Translations under genes and position numbers: made by a program
Assembly (NCBI GenBank): GCA_041228285.1
Contig: CP166133.1
Location: forward strand, 744,001-808,000
DNA length: 64,000 nt
Direction of reading: 5' to 3'
DNA from: Neisseriaceae bacterium CLB008
Lineage (GTDB): Bacteria; Pseudomonadota; Gammaproteobacteria; Burkholderiales; Neisseriaceae
In this document: positions 33,663-43,686 of the stretch, one piece after another
Numbering within the stretch: position 1 is the stretch's first letter
Layout of the letters: each line of letters opens with the position of its first letter
Notes under the pieces: model-generated
The model's input: the letters and a program-made list of their open reading frames with translations, nothing else
Databases searched by the model: none
What the model was told of the DNA's origin: nothing

Positions 33663-34546
33663 CCTAATGTGCGCTGCGCCAGCCAAGGGTCTAGCGCCAA
33701 CAGCAGGCTGAATAAGGTGATTAAGGCAATGGAATAGCCGAACATGCTCAGCCCCCATTGATGGACGTACTGATTGGGCGTGATTTTGAACGAAGCGACT
33801 TTGGCGGCGCGCCACCACAGCAGTCCGCCAAGCAGCATCCCTACGCCATAATAGGGGCTGAGCGGCCCTAGCCACCACAGGCTGGTTGAAACCACGGTGA
33901 AGCGAAATACATAGCGGCGTAGATGGGTTTGGGTGATGGCCACGCCACTCACTACGGGCAGCAGGGGCAGCTTAGCGGCACGATAGTCATCCAAGCGCCG
34001 TAGCGCGATGGCGTAGGTATGCGGTATTTGCCACAGGCAGAGGCTGAACCCAAGACCAAATGCGAGCCAGTCTAGGGATTGGGTGACGGCACAATAGCCC
34101 ATCATGGGTGGAACGGCGCCGGATAGGCTGCCCACGGCCACGCCATGAGTGCCACGGCGTTTTCCATACAGGCTATACAACAAAACATAGGCCAACCAGC
34201 CGGCCAAGGCTAATGCTCCCACGAGTAAGCTGCCGTAATGGCTCAAGATGGCCAATCCCGCTAGCCCAAAAAGGCTGGCGATGATCAAGACGGAACGAGG
34301 CGTGACTAATTTGAGTGGCAAGGCGCGACGGCGGGTTCGCCTCATTAAGCGATCCAGATCGCGATCAATCACATTGTTAAACGCCGCGCCAGACGCGATC
34401 AATAAAGCGGTTCCCAGCGTCAGCCAGCCCAATAGGGGTAGATGGATCTTTCCTTGGCTGGCCATGAAAAAAGCGCCCCAGAGGGTGATCAGATTGCCCA
34501 TGATGATGCCCGGTTTAAACAGCTGGACGTAGGGGTGATTGGTCAT
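33659..34546 (-). CDS. cyoE: Protohaem IX farnesyltransferase (haem O synthase)
   Basis: UbiA-type inner-membrane prenyltransferase converting haem B to haem O for the cyo oxidase, 295 residues. The first Asp-rich motif is in NNVIDRDLDRLMRRTRRR (about 57-74), the second in LRRLDDYRAAKLPLLPVV (about 184-201); about eight hydrophobic spans. Last gene of cyoABCDE, one base after cyoD. Its stop overlaps the Slam stop codon on the opposite strand, leaving no room for a terminator. Confidence 0.96.
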   Translation of the reverse strand: MTNHPYVQLFKPGIIMGNLITLWGAFFMASQGKIHLPLLGWLTLGTALLIASGAAFNNVIDRDLDRLMRRTRRRALPLKLVTPRSVLIIASLFGLAGLAILSHYGSLLVGALALAGWLAYVLLYSLYGKRRGTHGVAVGSLSGAVPPMMGYCAVTQSLDWLAFGLGFSLCLWQIPHTYAIALRRLDDYRAAKLPLLPVVSGVAITQTHLRRYVFRFTVVSTSLWWLGPLSPYYGVGMLLGGLLWWRAAKVASFKITPNQYVHQWGLSMFGYSIALITLFSLLLALDPWLAQRTLG

Positions 34547-34547
34547 G

Positions 34548-34868
34548 TCAGAACGACATCATATTGGCGTTGAGGTCGCGCATGATCCACAGCGACCCGC
34601 CCACCACAATGAATAAAATCAAGAGGGTAAACAGCAAGGAAAAAACCGTCCAGGCCTGCCCCCGTTCGAATAGATGTAAAAAATAAATCAGCTGCACCAT
34701 CAGTTGGGCCAGAGCAAGCCCCACAATAGCCATCAATAGGCCCATGCTGGGGCCGTGCGCCGTCATGGCCAGATAAAAAGACAGGCCGGTGAGAGCGAGG
34801 CATAGGGCGAGGCCAATCAAGTAGGATTTGAGCGAACCGCCGTGCGAAGTAGGAGAGTGGGATGTCAT
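34548..34868 (-). CDS. cyoD: Cytochrome o ubiquinol oxidase subunit IV
   Basis: Small inner-membrane subunit that assists assembly of the CuB centre; 106 residues. It has three spans with SYLIGLALCLALTGLSFYLA, LAQLMVQLIYFLHLF (family hallmark) and FTLLILFIVVGGSLWIM. ATG 34868 overlaps the cyoC stop by four bases; a longer frame upstream runs through cyoC and is rejected. Confidence 0.94.
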   Translation of the reverse strand: MTSHSPTSHGGSLKSYLIGLALCLALTGLSFYLAMTAHGPSMGLLMAIVGLALAQLMVQLIYFLHLFERGQAWTVFSLLFTLLILFIVVGGSLWIMRDLNANMMSF

Positions 34869-35485
34869 CGAATGGCTCCTGTGAGGTAGACGACGCTGAA
34901 CACGCAAATCCAGATGAGGTCTAGAAAGTGCCAGAACAGGCTCAAGCAAGTGAGCCGAATGTGGTTTTTCGCGGTTAGGCCTTTTTGATATAGCTGCCAG
35001 CCCAAGACCAATAGCCACAATAGGCCAATCAGCACGTGTAGGCTGTGGGTGCCCACAAGGGTGAAAAAAGCCGACAAAAAGGCGCTGCGCTGTGGTCCGT
35101 AGCCGCTGCTGATGAGCTCATAAAACTCATAGGCTTCAAGGCCAATAAACCCTAGCCCTAAGGCAAAGGTGAGGCCCAGCCAGATGAGGGTGGGGCGTAG
35201 CCTTTGGGCTTTGGCTGCCAGCAGGCCCAGGCCAAAGGTAAAGCTGCTGAACAGCAACAATAAAGTGCTGATCAAAATCAGCGGTAGGCTGATGATGTCG
35301 GCGTCGCGCGGGCCGTTGGCGACGCCGCCGACCAAAACAGCATAGGTGGCAAACAGGGTGGCGAACAGCAGGCAGTCGCTCATGAGGTAAAGCCAAAAGC
35401 CTAAAGGGGTTTTGCCTTCGTCGTGATCGTGGTGTTCGGCGATCGTGTCGTGTTTAGGGCCGGTATGGCTGATGTGATGGCTCAT
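34865..35485 (-). CDS. cyoC: Cytochrome o ubiquinol oxidase subunit III
   Basis: Inner-membrane subunit of the haem-copper quinol oxidase, 206 residues, five spans. The N-terminus is His-rich and polar, followed by [42 protein letters not shown] and [19 protein letters not shown]. Overlaps cyoB by four bases and cyoD by three to four bases, typical of a coupled operon. Confidence 0.95.
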   Translation of the reverse strand: MSHHISHTGPKHDTIAEHHDHDEGKTPLGFWLYLMSDCLLFATLFATYAVLVGGVANGPRDADIISLPLILISTLLLLFSSFTFGLGLLAAKAQRLRPTLIWLGLTFALGLGFIGLEAYEFYELISSGYGPQRSAFLSAFFTLVGTHSLHVLIGLLWLLVLGWQLYQKGLTAKNHIRLTCLSLFWHFLDLIWICVFSVVYLTGAIR

Positions 35486-37467
35486 GGATGATCTTTCCCT
35501 CGGGTTTGTTGGGCGTAGTAAACCGCTTCAATGGCGACGATTTCTTCGCTGCTGACGTAGTAATCGAGGTCGTCATTAAACGTATGGTGGATGTAGTACA
35601 CCACCATGGCCAGCAGGCTAGACAGAGCCAGCCACCAGATGGCCCACACCATGGCAAAGCCAAAAACGGCGCTCATCATGCCGAGGATGAAGCCAGTGCC
35701 GGTATTGCGTGGCATGTGGATGGGGGCATAGCTGGCCTGAAGCCGCGGTAGCTGCTGGCTGAGTTTCATGGCGTGAAACGCATCACGTTCCACCACGCTA
35801 GGTAAGACGGCAAAATTATAAAATGGCGGTGGCGAGGCGGTGGCCCATTCTAGGGTGCGGCCTTGCCAAGGATCGCCGCTGTGATCTTGATGCTGATGGC
35901 GATCACGCACGCTGACCCAAATTTGCACCAGCTGTAACAGGATGCCGATGAGGATCATGACGGCGCCTACGCTGGCGATCAGCAGCATGGGAAACCATTC
36001 TGGATTGAGGCCGGCGCTGATGCGTCGAGTCATGCCCATGAAGCCCAGAACGTATAGGGGCATAAACGCTGTAAAAAAGCCAGTGATCCAAAAGCCAAAA
36101 GACCAACGCCCCAGCCGTTCATTAAGGGTGAAGCCAAAGGCCTTGGGAAACCAATAGTTAAAAGCAGCCATGGCGCCAAAAACGACGCCGCCAATGATGA
36201 CGTTGTGAAAGTGGGCCACCAAAAACATGCTGTTGTGTAACACATAGTTGGCGCCGGGGACGGCGAGTAACACGCCGGTCATGCCGCCCAAGGTAAAGGT
36301 GAATAAAAAGCCGAGGGTCCACAGAACCGGCACCGAAAAAATAATGCGGCCGCGATACATGGTGAACAGCCAGTTGAATATTTTAATCCCGGTGGGAATG
36401 GCGATCACCATGGTGGCGATGCCAAAAAAGGCGTTGACGTTGGCGCTGCCGCCCATGGTGAAAAAATGATGCAGCCACACCATAAACGACAGAATGGTGA
36501 TGGCAACAGTAGCCATCACCAAGGTGGCGTAACCGAATAAGCGCTTTTGGCTGAAGGTGGCGATGACTTCAGAGAACACGCCAAACATCGGCAAAATAAG
36601 GATGTACACTTCAGGATGGCCCCAGGCCCAGATGAGGTTGACGTACATCATCTGGTTGCCGCCCATGTCGTTGGTAAAAAAATGAAAGCCTAAATAACGC
36701 TCCAGCGTTAAGAGGGCCAAGGTGGCGGTGAGGATGGGAAAGGCCGCCACGATTAAGGCATTGGTGCATAAGGCCGTCCACGTGAACACCGGCATGGCCA
36801 TCAGTTTCATGCCAGGGGTTCTGAGTTTGATGATGGTGGTGATGAAGTTCACCCCAGAGAGCAAGGTGCCTAAGCCCGATATTTGCAGGCTCCAAATCCA
36901 ATAGTCAACGCCGACGCCAGGGCTATAGGCGCTGCTGGACAAGGGCGGATAGGCCAGCCAGCCGGTTTGGGCAAACTCACCGACGCCTAGGGAGACATTG
37001 ATGAGCATCACCCCGGCCATAAACAGCCAAAAGCTAAACGAATTCAAAAAGGGAAAAGCCACGTCGCGGGCGCCAATTTGCAGGGGCACGATGAGGTTCA
37101 TTAATCCTAAAATCATCGGCATGGCGACAAAGAAAATCATGATCACGCCGTGGGCGGTGAAGATCTGATCATAATGTTCTGGTGGTAAATAGCCCGCGCC
37201 GCTGCCGGTGGCGGCAGCCGCCAGCTGGGTGCGCATCATGAGGGCGTCGGCAAAGCCGCGCAGCAGCATCACCAGCGCCACCAAAAAATACAAAATGCCA
37301 ATTTTTTTATGGTCTACCGTGGTGAGCCATTCGGTCCACAGCCAGCGCCAGCGCTTGAGGTGGGTGAGCAAAATGAGTAGGGCGACGGCGCCGACCACGA
37401 TGAATAAGGCTGCGCTTAGGGCGATGGGGTCGGAGGGGATGGCGTCGAGGCTAAGTTTACCGAGCAT
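35482..37467 (-). CDS. cyoB: Cytochrome o ubiquinol oxidase subunit I
   Basis: Catalytic subunit with low-spin haem, haem O and CuB; reduces oxygen to water and pumps protons at the inner membrane; 661 residues. Visible are [18 protein letters not shown]-like [32 protein letters not shown] with CuB His and the cross-link Tyr, [10 protein letters not shown] with two His, and the haem ligands in [22 protein letters not shown] 37467 begins [11 protein letters not shown] after AGGA; a longer upstream frame through the end of cyoA is an artefact. Confidence 0.97.
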   Translation of the reverse strand: MLGKLSLDAIPSDPIALSAALFIVVGAVALLILLTHLKRWRWLWTEWLTTVDHKKIGILYFLVALVMLLRGFADALMMRTQLAAAATGSGAGYLPPEHYDQIFTAHGVIMIFFVAMPMILGLMNLIVPLQIGARDVAFPFLNSFSFWLFMAGVMLINVSLGVGEFAQTGWLAYPPLSSSAYSPGVGVDYWIWSLQISGLGTLLSGVNFITTIIKLRTPGMKLMAMPVFTWTALCTNALIVAAFPILTATLALLTLERYLGFHFFTNDMGGNQMMYVNLIWAWGHPEVYILILPMFGVFSEVIATFSQKRLFGYATLVMATVAITILSFMVWLHHFFTMGGSANVNAFFGIATMVIAIPTGIKIFNWLFTMYRGRIIFSVPVLWTLGFLFTFTLGGMTGVLLAVPGANYVLHNSMFLVAHFHNVIIGGVVFGAMAAFNYWFPKAFGFTLNERLGRWSFGFWITGFFTAFMPLYVLGFMGMTRRISAGLNPEWFPMLLIASVGAVMILIGILLQLVQIWVSVRDRHQHQDHSGDPWQGRTLEWATASPPPFYNFAVLPSVVERDAFHAMKLSQQLPRLQASYAPIHMPRNTGTGFILGMMSAVFGFAMVWAIWWLALSSLLAMVVYYIHHTFNDDLDYYVSSEEIVAIEAVYYAQQTRGKDHP

Positions 37468-37478
37468 GGGGCATCCTT

Positions 37479-38423
37479 TTAGGGCTGGGCGGGTTGAGGG
37501 CCATTGAGGGTGGGGCGTTTGGCGGCAAAGCCCGAGTCGCTGCTGGTGGCTTGGCCGACATCGATGGCGAGATGACTGGCCGCATCCATGCGCATAAATT
37601 GGCCCAGTACGCCTTGGTACAGCCCAGGGGTGACGGATGCGTAATAGGCAACGGGGTGGTTTTGGCTGGCTACGGCGAGGGTTTGTAAGCTGGCCCAGTT
37701 GAGGGCGTGATCGCTGCCTTGAGCCTGCTGAATCCATTGGTCAAAATCAGCCTGTTCGGAAACAATGGCTTGGAACCTCATGCCAGAAAAGCCATGGCCG
37801 CTGTAGTTGGCTGAGAGGCCGTCATAGCGCCCCGTTTCGGTTGCAATGAGGTTGAGCGTGTTTTGCATGCCGCCCATGGCGTATAGCTGGCTGCCCAGCT
37901 GTGGGATGAAAAATGAATTCATGACGCTGTTGGAGGTGATGTTGAAGCGTACGGGCGCGTTGAGCGGCAGCGCCAACTCATTGACGCTGGCTACACCGTA
38001 GTCGGGATAAATAAACAGCCATTTCCAATCAAGGGCGATGACCTGTACTTCGAGTGTGGTGTCCGTGCTGGCGCTGATGAGTGGTTTACGAGGATCAAGC
38101 TCATGCGTGCTGCGCCAAGTCAGCGTGCCCAGAACGGCAATAATGGCGATGGGCACCAGCCATATAATGACTTCAATACGGTTAGAGTGCGCCCAGTTAG
38201 GCGCATAGGTAGCGCGCTGATTGCTGGCACGGTAGCGCCAAGAAAAGGCCACAATCATGATGAATACGGGAATGACCACGATCAACATCAGCCAGGTGGC
38301 GGTGATGATGAGGTCTTTTTGAGCCAGGCCAATGGGGCTTTTAGGGTCCATTAACGCGCTGCTGCAACCGCTGCTGCCCATCAACAACAGCGTTAAAGCC
38401 GTGCGTTTGAGTAAAGTAGGCAT
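37479..38423 (-). CDS. cyoA: Cytochrome o ubiquinol oxidase subunit II
   Basis: Lipoprotein subunit of the quinol oxidase, 314 residues. The signal ends LLMGSSGCS (Cys20). Two spans follow ([21 protein letters not shown] and [19 protein letters not shown]), then a cupredoxin-fold periplasmic domain with [20 protein letters not shown], and the CyoA segment [15 protein letters not shown], which lacks CuA ligands as expected for quinol oxidases. ATG 38423 is preferred over the in-frame GTG at 38444, which overlaps its Shine-Dalgarno. First gene of cyoABCDE. Confidence 0.96.
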   Translation of the reverse strand: MPTLLKRTALTLLLMGSSGCSSALMDPKSPIGLAQKDLIITATWLMLIVVIPVFIMIVAFSWRYRASNQRATYAPNWAHSNRIEVIIWLVPIAIIAVLGTLTWRSTHELDPRKPLISASTDTTLEVQVIALDWKWLFIYPDYGVASVNELALPLNAPVRFNITSNSVMNSFFIPQLGSQLYAMGGMQNTLNLIATETGRYDGLSANYSGHGFSGMRFQAIVSEQADFDQWIQQAQGSDHALNWASLQTLAVASQNHPVAYYASVTPGLYQGVLGQFMRMDAASHLAIDVGQATSSDSGFAAKRPTLNGPQPAQP

Positions 38424-39273
38424 GATGTTGAAGCATCCTTCCACGATAGAGTCGTCCCGCTTTGTTATTGAATTTAATGACGTTACGGTAATGGATAAAC
38501 AATAGGGGTGGCCTGTGGCGAGTTCACCTAATGGGTTAAAGGAAGATGGCTCAATACCATCACTTCATCAGGCCTGCGCCCGTTGGCGGCGGTATGGTGC
38601 GAATGTTTAGAACGGTTAGAGGTTTTTTATTTATGGGGTATTTTTTATAAAAGGGGCTGGTGTGCCGCCTTTTTCGGACTGCCTAGACGAATTTAGCCTG
38701 CCCTAGGTTGCTAATGCCGACAGTTTTGCCTTTTGCACAAGGTAGCATAGGCATTTTATTTATGCAAACAACATTAAATTAATAGTGGTTAAACAAAAAT
38801 AATAATAATGGGTAGGGCTTATAGCCGTGTAAGCCGCGTAGACGGGCCATCATCTGAGGGGGAATGGGGAACAGAGTGGGGCCGGCTGGCCTGGTTGTTT
38901 TATATGGTCGTTACATTGAGGATGTGCTATGTAAGTGTCTGTATTTTAATATTTATGTGGCTAGTTTTGGCGTGTTTTGGCCAAAATAACGTGGGCTGAA
39001 TATAATAGGATTTAATGCTTGTGATGATTGGTTTTGATCGGCTTTTATTTCGGCAGAGTCTTGGCCAGCGTGCAGAAGAGATGGGTTAGAGTGGATTTGA
39101 TGGTCATGAGCATGAACGAGGGCTTAAGCAAAGGACGATAAGCAATGTGCTTATTTTAGGGCGTACGAGTCAGGGTTTAGGATTTTTACAGTAAGACAGG
39201 GGCGCGGCTGGTTGTTCATTTGGGCCGCGACTTTAATGTTGAATCATCGCCATCGAGATGATGGCTAGTGGTT
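38424..39273. other. 850-base gap upstream of cyoA without recognisable genes
   Basis: Contains the cyo promoter region and several A/T-rich tracts (for example near 38620-38650 and 38770-38805). A 63-codon open frame at 38808-38999 has no ribosome site and unusual composition. I found no strong terminator, tRNA or repeat. A regulatory RNA cannot be excluded. Confidence 0.4.
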
Positions 39274-39870
39274 TTATTGTTTAGGCTGGCGATAACACAT
39301 ACGGTTAATCCAGAACAAGAACAGCATGAACGGTATTTCAAACAATTCTTCAATCAGGTCGCGTCGATCAGGATCGATAAACGGGGGCAGTCTTTGGAAC
39401 ATGCGCTCACTTTCGATGATTTGCGAGACGGCAAAGTAGGCCACGACCATGAGGCAAAGCCATACGGGCCAATGAAAGTGCTGAATCAATCCTTTGAGCT
39501 GACGTCGCGTTTGCGGTAGGCATAACAGCACAATAGGCAGCGCGATCAACACAATGGCGATGGGGCGAAAAGCGTCATGGTCGATGTTTGGGAAATAGTC
39601 ACGGCCCCAGGCCATGCTGCGGCCAAGCAATAGCCACCACATACTGGCAAACCAAGCGGCAGCAAAGTGGTTTTGCTGCTGTGGCCGAGCTTTAAGCCAT
39701 TGATGGGTAAAGTAAACGCCACAAAATAAGAGCCATAGGGCTTGGATTTGCTCTAGGATGAGTACGGTCAGGCCGTCGGCAAGCGGAAGAAAGTGGCCTA
39801 ACAAAGCGCAAGTAAAGCCAATGACTAGGGCTACGAGTGTTGTTGGCGTTATTTGCCAGTTTTGATGCAT
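39274..39870 (-). CDS. Multi-spanning membrane protein, unknown function
   Basis: Unrecognised 198-residue protein with about five to six hydrophobic segments: LVALVIGFTCALLGHFLPLA, IQALWLLFCGVYFTHQWL, FAAAWFASMWWLLLGRSMAW, PIAIVLIALPIVLLCLP, VWLCLMVVAYFAVS and IPFMLFLFWINRM. Charged residues cluster in the loop ESERMFQRLPPFIDPDRRDLIEE (about 164-186; written here in part as PPFIDPDRRDLIEE). ATG 39870 with GGA upstream is preferred; 12 more in-frame codons are possible. Isolated gene. Probably inner membrane. Confidence 0.72.
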   Translation of the reverse strand: MHQNWQITPTTLVALVIGFTCALLGHFLPLADGLTVLILEQIQALWLLFCGVYFTHQWLKARPQQQNHFAAAWFASMWWLLLGRSMAWGRDYFPNIDHDAFRPIAIVLIALPIVLLCLPQTRRQLKGLIQHFHWPVWLCLMVVAYFAVSQIIESERMFQRLPPFIDPDRRDLIEELFEIPFMLFLFWINRMCYRQPKQ

Positions 39871-40087
39871 GTACAGTGTCCGAGTGTGAAGGGGTGCATT
39901 CAGCACATATTAGACGTAGACCTAAAAGCCTCCGGTGCGCTTTAGTAGTCACGTCCGTTATTAGTTTTTGTATTATAAACCTAATCGGTAATTTAGTGGC
40001 GACTTATATTTAATGACGTGGTTAGGGCTTGGCTGAGGCCAAGCATTCCAGGGGTGCCATGAGCGTGTTCTGCCGTCATGAGCCTTC

Positions 40088-40705
40088 TTAGGTGATCAGT
40101 AGGCGTAAGGCCAATAGTCCTAGCAGCACGGCCAAGCCCTTGGTTTGCCAAATGGCAAATTGAGGGTGGCGCAGGCAGTAACGCTGAACGCTGGCGGCCA
40201 GTGCGCCTAGGCTTGAGTTAACGACGATGCTGAAGGCGCTGAGGGTGAGGCCGAGCAGCCACAGCTGGGTTGGCACCGGGCCATTTTCTGCGTGGACAAA
40301 TTGAGGGAGGAACAGCATGAAAAAAATTAAGGCCTTGGGGTTCAGCAGGCTATTGCCTAAGGCACGGCTAAAGATCAAAGGGGTGCTGGGGGTGACGGGG
40401 CCGTTATGGCTGAAGATCAAAGGCTGCTGCCAAGTGCGGTAGGCCAGATAGGCCAAATAGCTGGCTCCGCCGTAGCGCAGCAATAGGAGGGTGGGCGGCC
40501 AGCTGCTGACGGCGGCGCTTAGGCCTAGGGCCGTGATGGCCGTGAGGATGAGGTCGGTGCAAAAAATCCCTAGGCTAGCGGCAAAGGCCGCCTTAAAGCC
40601 ATAAGTGGTGCCATGACCGAGGACGAATAAGAGGTTAGGTCCGGGTGACAAGAGTAGGGCAAGGCAGGCGAGGCTAAAGAGCCCCAAAGTTGTGGCGTCG
40701 ATCAT
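40088..40705 (-). CDS. LysE/RhtB family amino acid exporter
   Basis: Inner-membrane amino acid efflux protein, 205 residues, about six spans. The family hallmark LALLLSPGPNLLFVLGHG lies at residues ~14-31, followed by GFKAAFAASLGIFCTDLILT and LLNPKALIFFMLFLPQFV. ATG 40705 starts MIDATTLGL; twenty extra in-frame codons overlap the promoter and are rejected. Divergent from a MocR-type regulator gene with an 80-base spacer, so that regulator probably controls it. Substrate not determinable. Confidence 0.9.
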   Translation of the reverse strand: MIDATTLGLFSLACLALLLSPGPNLLFVLGHGTTYGFKAAFAASLGIFCTDLILTAITALGLSAAVSSWPPTLLLLRYGGASYLAYLAYRTWQQPLIFSHNGPVTPSTPLIFSRALGNSLLNPKALIFFMLFLPQFVHAENGPVPTQLWLLGLTLSAFSIVVNSSLGALAASVQRYCLRHPQFAIWQTKGLAVLLGLLALRLLIT

Positions 40706-40742
40706 GCTGGTTTCGCTTGTGGGTTTAGGGCAGGCCAGTGTA

Positions 40743-40785
40743 GAGTGGTTATTTGATACAAACAAATTATTGTTCTAGATAAACC
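40743..40785. promoter_or_regulatory. Divergent promoter/operator region, LysE and MocR genes
   Basis: A/T-rich spacer core with AACAA / TTGTT arms around ATTA (40761-40774). Position suggests the MocR-type protein's operator; weak sequence evidence. Confidence 0.35.
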
Positions 40786-42111
40786 ATGCCCAAACTTCGT
40801 TATCCCACCATTGTGGCGGCGCTGGCCGCTCAGATTCGCGCCGGCCATTTTAAAGTGGGCGCACAGCTGCCCACGCTGCGTGCGCTGATGCGGCAGCATG
40901 GCATTGCCTTAGCCACCGCCACGCGGGTGTATCAAGAGCTGTCGGAGCAAGGTTTGGTAACAAAAGAGGTAGGGCGCGGCACGTTTGTACGAGCGTTGAG
41001 CCTGCCTGAAGGACAAGGCCTACAGCAAAGTGAGCTGGCTGCGCACTGGGTCGATTTGGCCTTTAATTATCCGGTGCTGCCGCAGCAGCTGGGTCAGCTG
41101 CGTGAAGGGCTACGGCAACTGGCGCAGCGTAATGATTTGATGACGCTGCTGGTGTCGGCTCCCCAGGGTGGTCACCTGCATGAGCGGCACACCATTGCCA
41201 AGCATTTACGCAACCGTGGTTTGCGGGTGCCGGCTGAACAAGTATTGTTGGTCAATGGGGCGCAACAAGGTTTAGCAGTAACCTTGAGTGCCTTACTCAA
41301 ACCAGAAGATGTATTGGTGACTGATGCGTTGACTTATCCAGGCTTAAAGGCGCTGGCGCAGCAACAGCGCCTTCGTCTTCAAACCATACCGAGTCAGGGC
41401 ACGGGGATGGATTTGACGGCTTTAGAAGCGCTGTGCCAAAAACAGCGCATTAAGGCGGTGTACTGTATGCCGACGGTGCACAATCCTTTGGGGTGGGTGT
41501 TGTCTGCGGCGGATCGGCAAACGCTGGTGCGGCTGGCTCGACGACATGACTTTATATTGATTGAGGACGCCGCCTATGCTTTTTTGGCTGAACCTGCGCC
41601 TAGGCCACTCTATACCTATGCGCCAGAACGGACGGTTTATGTGTCTGGCCTGTCTAAAAGCGTGGCACCGGGCCTGCGGGTCGGTTGGGTGGTGGCGCCA
41701 GAGCCTTGGGTGGCCGCGTTGGCCTTGGCCATTCGTCTGCAAGGGTGGCATACGCCTACGGTGATGGTGGCCTTAGCCTGTCAATGGATTGAAAGTGGTT
41801 TGATTGACACCTTGGAAGTCGACAAACGAGCGGATGCCGCGCAGCGTCAGCAGCTGATGCGCCAAGTGTTTGAGGGCTTGCCGTGGCAGGCTCATCGCCA
41901 GGGGTATTTTGTGTGGCTGCCGCTGTCGGATACGGTGCGAGCGGAAGAAATCGCGGCCTTGCTTTACGCTCAGGGCATTGTGGTGACGACGGCTGAGCCG
42001 TTTAGTGCCTCCGGGGCGGCACCGCAGGCGCTTCGGCTGGCATTGGGTTCGGTACCGTTGCCGCGTTTACGCCAGGCGCTGCTGGCGGTACGCGCTCTGG
42101 TGGCGGATTAG
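40786..42111 (+). CDS. MocR/PdxR-type PLP-dependent transcriptional regulator
   Basis: Fusion regulator of 441 residues: a GntR-like winged helix (residues ~1-70; GAQLPTLRALMRQHG, TATRVYQELSEQGLVTKEVGRGTFV) joined to a type I aminotransferase domain. The latter shows LLVNGAQQGLAVTLSALL, YCMPTVHNPLGW, LIEDAAYAFL and the PLP lysine in YVSGLSKSVAPGLRVGW (about residue 292). It senses PLP or an amino compound and is divergent from a LysE exporter, the probable target. Its stop overlaps the cutA stop by three to four bases tail to tail. Confidence 0.92.
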   Translation: MPKLRYPTIVAALAAQIRAGHFKVGAQLPTLRALMRQHGIALATATRVYQELSEQGLVTKEVGRGTFVRALSLPEGQGLQQSELAAHWVDLAFNYPVLPQQLGQLREGLRQLAQRNDLMTLLVSAPQGGHLHERHTIAKHLRNRGLRVPAEQVLLVNGAQQGLAVTLSALLKPEDVLVTDALTYPGLKALAQQQRLRLQTIPSQGTGMDLTALEALCQKQRIKAVYCMPTVHNPLGWVLSAADRQTLVRLARRHDFILIEDAAYAFLAEPAPRPLYTYAPERTVYVSGLSKSVAPGLRVGWVVAPEPWVAALALAIRLQGWHTPTVMVALACQWIESGLIDTLEVDKRADAAQRQQLMRQVFEGLPWQAHRQGYFVWLPLSDTVRAEEIAALLYAQGIVVTTAEPFSASGAAPQALRLALGSVPLPRLRQALLAVRALVAD

Positions 42112-42434
42112 GGCGTAGGCGGGGTTAGCTGCGATTGCATCCAAGCCAAGTAGGGTGGATGGCCTGCTGTGATCGGCTGCATGATGATTTCGGGTACTTC
42201 ATAAGGATGATGTGTGACGATGGCGGCGCTGAGCGCGCTAAAGCATTCAGTGCTGGACTTAATCATCAACAAGCATTCTTGCGACTGTTCAGTAGCACCT
42301 GCCCAAACGTAAACGGAGGTGAGGTTGGGCACAATGCTGACGCAGGCGGCCAGCTGTTGCTGGACCAGCAGGTGGGCGAGGCGTTCGGCGTTGTCTTTGG
42401 TGTCAATGCTGCACCAAACCAAGCATGGGGTCAT
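42108..42434 (-). CDS. cutA: Divalent-cation tolerance protein CutA
   Basis: Small trimeric protein linked to copper tolerance, 108 residues, cytosolic or periplasmic by family. It has TKDNAERLAHLLVQQQLAACVSIVP (about 12-36), SVYVWAGATEQSQECLLMIKS and the signature HHPYEVPEIIMQPITAG (about 75-91). Converges with the MocR gene with overlapping stop codons, so no terminator separates them. Confidence 0.93.
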   Translation of the reverse strand: MTPCLVWCSIDTKDNAERLAHLLVQQQLAACVSIVPNLTSVYVWAGATEQSQECLLMIKSSTECFSALSAAIVTHHPYEVPEIIMQPITAGHPPYLAWMQSQLTPPTP

Positions 42435-42451
42435 GTGCGTGTCCTGAATGA

Positions 42452-42483
42452 AAAAGCCCCACCATCATAGCGAGGCGGGGCTT
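42452..42483 (-). terminator. Terminator after the nitronate monooxygenase gene
   Basis: AAGCCCCACC / GGCGGGGCTT pairs with one mismatch around a ten-base loop; U run on the minus strand. Confidence 0.7.
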
Positions 42484-42507
42484 GAAAAGCAAACAGTGTC
42501 AGAGGGC

Positions 42508-43686
42508 TTAGGCTTTATTGCCTAGAACCAGGCCTTCTGCTTCGCCGGTCAATAAATATTGGATGGTGTCTTGGACGGTGCGGATTTTGTTGCCGAAGGG
42601 CAATGGATCTTTACCGCGGAAGAATAGGCCTTTGTTGACCTCACCACGCCAAGCGGCAGCCAGCTTTAAGTCAATACAAAACTGACCAATTTTGTCTAGG
42701 CCATCGCGCAGGCCGCAGGTGGTTAAGCAGTTAATGCCTTGAGTGCAGCGGCGCGGGTCGGCTTTGGCATTGGCTTGCAGTACTTCTTCGCGTTTTAAAT
42801 AGCTTTTCAAGAAGGGGGTCATGACGCCGCGGGCGGGTAGGCCGGCCACGGACATGAATTCAACCACTTCTTCTTTTTCTGCGCCGGCTAAAGTATTTTT
42901 AAAGTTGATGTGAGCGTCGCCTTCTTCGGTGACGGCAAAGGCGGTGCCCACCTGAACAGCAGAAGCACCCCAATCTTTAAGCGCGATCTTAATTTTGTCA
43001 AAATTGGCCATGCCGCCGGCCAAAATCAACGGAATTTTTTCTGATTCTAAACCCAGTTTTTTAAACGTTTCGAAGGTTTCTTCCAGTACACGGTGAAAGT
43101 CAAAGCGTGCGTCGTCTAAGCCAGCAATGGTGGCAGCGCCCAAATGGCCTGCTGCATGATTAGGGTGTTCAATCACGATGGCGTCGGGTAGACGATTCTT
43201 TTTCATCCAGCGTTTTAACACAATGCCGATGCCGCGCGACTCGGACAGAATGGGGAATAAAGACACGTCGGGGAAGTTGTCGGTCATCTCAGGTAAGTCT
43301 AGCGGTAGGCCTGCACCCATCACGATGGCGTGAGCGCCTGATTCGCAGGCTTGGCGTACTAGGGCAGGGTGGTCCTTAACCGCTTTCATGACGTTGACCG
43401 CAATCATGCCTTGGCCTTGCGCATCGGCTAAAGCGGATTTAATTTCCCGATCTAGGGCAATGCGGTTTAACGTGTCGTAGTTTTCTTGGGTTTGATTTTC
43501 TTTAGATTGTGCCAGTAAGTCTTCGTGCAGATGGCGCAGGTCGACGCTGGCAATCGTGCCCACGCCATTTTGGCGCGCTACGGCGCTAGACAGCTTGTGT
43601 GCGGAGACACCAACACCCATGCCGCCTTGAACAATCGGAATGAGTTCGCGGTCGCGTATGCGTAATGGGGAAAAAGAATGTTGCAT
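42508..43686 (-). CDS. Nitronate monooxygenase family protein (NMO/FabK-like flavoprotein)
   Basis: FMN TIM-barrel enzyme of 392 residues that by family oxidises toxic nitronates (for example propionate 3-nitronate). Motifs: IPIVQGGMGVGVSAHKLSSAV (about 17-37, partly PIVQGGMGVGVS), HPNHAAGHLGAAT with a catalytic-type His, LILAGGMANFDKIK and AVQVGTAFAVTEEGDAH. The Cys-bearing tail RRCTQGINCLTTCGLRDGL (about 316-334) is distinctive for this subgroup. Single gene with its own terminator. Confidence 0.88.
   Translation of the reverse strand: MQHSFSPLRIRDRELIPIVQGGMGVGVSAHKLSSAVARQNGVGTIASVDLRHLHEDLLAQSKENQTQENYDTLNRIALDREIKSALADAQGQGMIAVNVMKAVKDHPALVRQACESGAHAIVMGAGLPLDLPEMTDNFPDVSLFPILSESRGIGIVLKRWMKKNRLPDAIVIEHPNHAAGHLGAATIAGLDDARFDFHRVLEETFETFKKLGLESEKIPLILAGGMANFDKIKIALKDWGASAVQVGTAFAVTEEGDAHINFKNTLAGAEKEEVVEFMSVAGLPARGVMTPFLKSYLKREEVLQANAKADPRRCTQGINCLTTCGLRDGLDKIGQFCIDLKLAAAWRGEVNKGLFFRGKDPLPFGNKIRTVQDTIQYLLTGEAEGLVLGNKA

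Noticed and set aside
34548-35018. Extended N-terminus for cyoD and likewise for cyoB, nrdB, rdgC and the RND channel gene
   Set aside because: The extra codons overlap upstream genes, show no family similarity, and each downstream ATG has a proper ribosome site or stop-start overlap.
38808-38999. 63-codon frame in the gap upstream of cyoA
   Set aside because: No ribosome site, unusual Trp/Gly/Ser content at the start, no neighbours to support it.
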